A model generated the notes under the pieces. That model did no database searches. It saw only the letters and a program-made list of their open reading frames with translations, and was not told where the DNA came from. From Emmonsiellopsis sp. PD_33 (Eukaryota; Ascomycota; Eurotiomycetes; Onygenales; Ajellomycetaceae): a stretch of 10,203 nucleotides of DNA. The stretch spans positions 1 to 10,203 of the forward strand of contig JANTQF010000603.1 of NCBI GenBank assembly GCA_032988165.1. Direction: 5' to 3'. Shown piece after piece: positions 9,201-10,203 of this stretch; positions within the stretch are counted from its first letter, which is position 1, and each line of letters begins with the position of its first letter. A program made the position numbers and the translations under genes.

Positions 9201-9349
9201 CGGGGTCATCGCCGGGCGCGCCGCAGCAGGGGCCTAGGATGAAGTTGGGGCAGGTCGAGATGCCCGCTAATATATTTGATAAGATTCAGAAGAATAGGGC
9301 GAGGAAGGAGGAGGCGAAGGGGAAGACGAAGGGGGATGGGAATCAGTAG
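6224..9349 (+). CDS. SMYD-like SET-domain protein with SAP-like and TPR-like regions
   Basis: This is a 1041-residue intronless frame. The start ATG has A at -3 and G at +4. It is a putative protein-lysine methyltransferase, probably nuclear. Domains in order: proline-rich N-terminus (1-22); SAP-like DNA-binding motif at about 170-200 (KVRLQAEL...TNGLVAVLRRRL); TPR-like helices at about 242-295; SET N-part at about 462-493; Cys/His cluster with C511, C514, C546, C548, C559, C635, H644 and C648, which resembles a MYND finger; SET C-part at about 816-871 with NHSC at 830-833 and GDEILLSYAP at 862-871, whose Tyr869 is the likely catalytic-site Tyr; post-SET C887-x-C889-x2-C892; disordered Ser/Pro tail with a lysine-rich end. 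A MYND-type finger inside a SET domain followed by CxCxxC is the SMYD arrangement. Oddities: 75 residues rich in basic motifs split the finger, and the usual GxG of SET-N is not evident (DDDLAVYA). The substrate cannot be told from sequence; activity is inferred, not shown. Confidence 0.92.
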   Translation: MAADPSRAQQQGPPHPPPPPRLSTGQVVFNELPPEGAIRPPYFPRRPELFDQVEWGNLPTSEEAQKAYRIWSMQDSCLEDVSKTSTEELPEPQDCLARNVYENILQYHLFPLTEQQWRPNAQYRYIPMTDSYEPWSYDDIFGPDGDRERSAPPESSPILIKGRDVLLDRFWTKVRLQAELRSRQLDTNGLVAVLRRRLYDDERTKQQEPSDKESLLPREDLSQWGIPRNNDYMLHITSHEKISPLDMYTWAILLSPYNPTYWTSRAFLHYQMGYFDLALGDAYRAQLLCEVLVTPGTRNLQPGLYVRAWDAIEQHICQIPSEHGDMSREARLLRRPNGVNYFVPTLRKAIHHIISLGLLGLHCWSDYEAMEDYLTKRVVMPDRDAMAFKVRRDGMQTFIENKKRIKARNDEEYFFERHYGYVVWREYPYSARDVDRISPEFTEKINNDIIGRSLATTSNAPKITVHKDVDDDLAVYAMETIPMGEVIYVDEPSIRGHLHPARREENPAHYCENCKKELPALVVEQQQMMSMQASIPGAHNLTNLLCDCSKLPSDPLFWCEPPLYTDASSPTEGEAGPSSFTTTSRVTRSRSRALQAGRKGRVGLGQRPSNKRQRTEADSEDTEPIQPPAKRPRSCLDIARSLYHYRACGKDWSWLHDAMRPNYSTRTNGAEGHGRYLSHSHEQHGTILSLLLREVFDMTLHRRKVDNRPNLLAHELDEMMPLFGGKEDFRLPFSFTANIQVPFDILQCLGVNIFRDLTFDTWVIQTVLRKLIPNVVPWDVHRRGLQDLPEPQIVKEQRANMSRIVGPNRPEDIDPTFRDLYIFPGLAMFNHSCTDMNNATTDWDTAVPNRILVWARKKINKGDEILLSYAPRKLTPQNAHRLFYSNCTCGVCDTGSDSPDTPTFPDDSAAYGPPSSPESDPSPSPATQSSSGPSNGGDNQGGRPIPDPAVVAAAEEAITAMDQLENPLRQLTADENYDDSTGSDSPISVPEDTGSSPGAPQQGPRMKLGQVEMPANIFDKIQKNRARKEEAKGKTKGDGNQ

Positions 9350-10114
9350 ATTTGTGCAGTTAGGTGAGGATAGGAGGGCTCTGGCGGAGGATTTTGTCTG
9401 GAGTTTAGGGTGTTGTTTCGGAATCCATCCTGCGATTTTAATATCTACTTGGAGGGTGTTTGTGGTAACTATTGATGATGCAGTATAGACTCTGTGCGAC
9501 TCTATGTTTATCTCGTTTCTGGTCTATTTTAAGGAGGAGGATGTAAGTTAGTTAGGCTACTTTTCTGCCCTTTGCCTTTTGCCAGCTTGCTTTTTCTTTC
9601 TCACATTTCTTCCTCGAATCTGTTCTCTGTAGTCCTGGAGTAGGAAATTAACTATTATAAAACTGTCCTCTGTCTCCTATTAATCCCCCTTTTAACCCCT
9701 CGCTTTACGAAATAAAGAACCCATTGAAATCCCGTCCCGAAACAGGAGCTCGGAATTTCTCAAAACATCCCCTTTCGTGTCTTAGACACAAAAGAACAGT
9801 CAGATTGATTGAACCCATCACGCAAACAAAAGCAAAGAGAGCTGAACTCACCCACCCACACATCCCAGGCACATTTTATCTCAATGAAAGTAAAAACAAA
9901 GCATGTATATAGATAGATCCTGTCCAGCCGCAAGCAGGTTAAACTAAACCAAACAAACGAGTCAATCATACCTCCCATCCTCATCCTAGAAGGAAATTAA
10001 TTATCCTACCTATGGAACAAAGGAAAGACGCACACCGTCTTTATTTATTTAGTTAACTTACTATCCATTGATACCGCCGACCAAACCCATCAATCAATCA
10101 ATCGACATAAAGAA
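9350..10114. other. 3' flank of the SET gene, no further gene seen
   Basis: This AT-rich stretch follows the TAG at 9347-9349. Short open frames at about 9724-9984 on both strands lack motifs and are not called. A CAAT triple repeat lies at about 10089-10102. On the minus strand AATAAA hexamers occur near 10040-10049, which could serve a gene converging from beyond the right edge, but nothing in the window shows one. Confidence 0.65.
9711..9716 (+). terminator. Candidate polyadenylation signal of the SET gene
   Basis: A perfect AATAAA lies about 360 nt past the stop codon, preceded by a T/C-rich stretch (about 9540-9700). This fits a fungal 3'UTR length. It is the clearest hexamer in the flank, but fungal 3' ends often use degenerate signals, so an earlier site (for example around the tattataaaa near 9652-9661) is also possible. 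Confidence 0.4.
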
Positions 10115-10171
10115 CCCCCCCCCCCCCCCCCCCCACCCCCACCCCCCCCCCCGCACCCCCCCCCCCCCCCC
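10115..10171. repeat. Poly(C) tract at the right edge
   Basis: Runs of 20, 5, 11 and 16 C are separated by single A or by GCA (10115-10134, 10136-10140, 10142-10152, 10156-10171). The complementary strand is therefore a string of long G runs able in principle to form G-quadruplexes. C-rich sequence continues to the last base. Run lengths are probably inexact. Confidence 0.9.
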
Positions 10172-10203
10172 GCTGCACCTCGCACCACCCACACCCCCTC
10201 CGC

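Noticed and set aside
9724..9984. Short frames on both strands downstream of the SET gene
   Set aside because: They are overlapping, motif-free and AT-biased. They are consistent with intergenic DNA.

Overview
The window looks like nuclear DNA from a filamentous ascomycete (Pezizomycotina; Eurotiomycetes-like is a guess). The evidence is two very long protein-coding genes, short introns of 57 and 59 nt, a perfect TACTAAC branch point, pyrimidine-rich leaders and AATAAA-type 3' signals. There is no bacterial, viral, transposon, CRISPR or tRNA signature.

Layout. Positions 1-811 are a low-complexity, AT-rich 3' flank with homopolymer and short tandem repeats. Positions 812-4582 on the minus strand hold a two-exon gene for a protein of about 1237 residues. 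Its N-terminal half is proline-rich and disordered, and its C-terminal part is charged and coiled-coil. I do not recognise the family. Just upstream sits a probable 5'UTR intron (4585-4643) and an upstream ORF whose end depends on whether that intron is spliced. Positions 4712-6223 are a head-to-head intergenic region of about 1.5 kb that must carry both promoters. Positions 6224-9349 on the plus strand hold an intronless gene for a 1041-residue SMYD-like SET-domain protein. It has a SAP-like motif, a TPR-like pair of helices, a MYND-like zinc cluster split by a basic nuclear-localisation-like insertion, the NHSC SET motif and a CxCxxC post-SET cluster. Positions 9350-10203 are its 3' region, ending in long C tracts.

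The two genes diverge from one intergenic region. Nothing in their sequences ties them to one pathway: the SET protein looks nuclear and chromatin-related, while the proline-rich protein looks like a cytoplasmic or cytoskeletal scaffold. Both ends of the window run into G/C homopolymers, which may mean these are contig ends or assembly-hostile tracts.

The most interesting points are: the split MYND and degenerate AdoMet-binding motif in the SET protein; its SAP+TPR+SET combination; the splicing-dependent upstream ORF of the minus-strand gene; and the unrecognised conserved-looking block inside the proline-rich protein.
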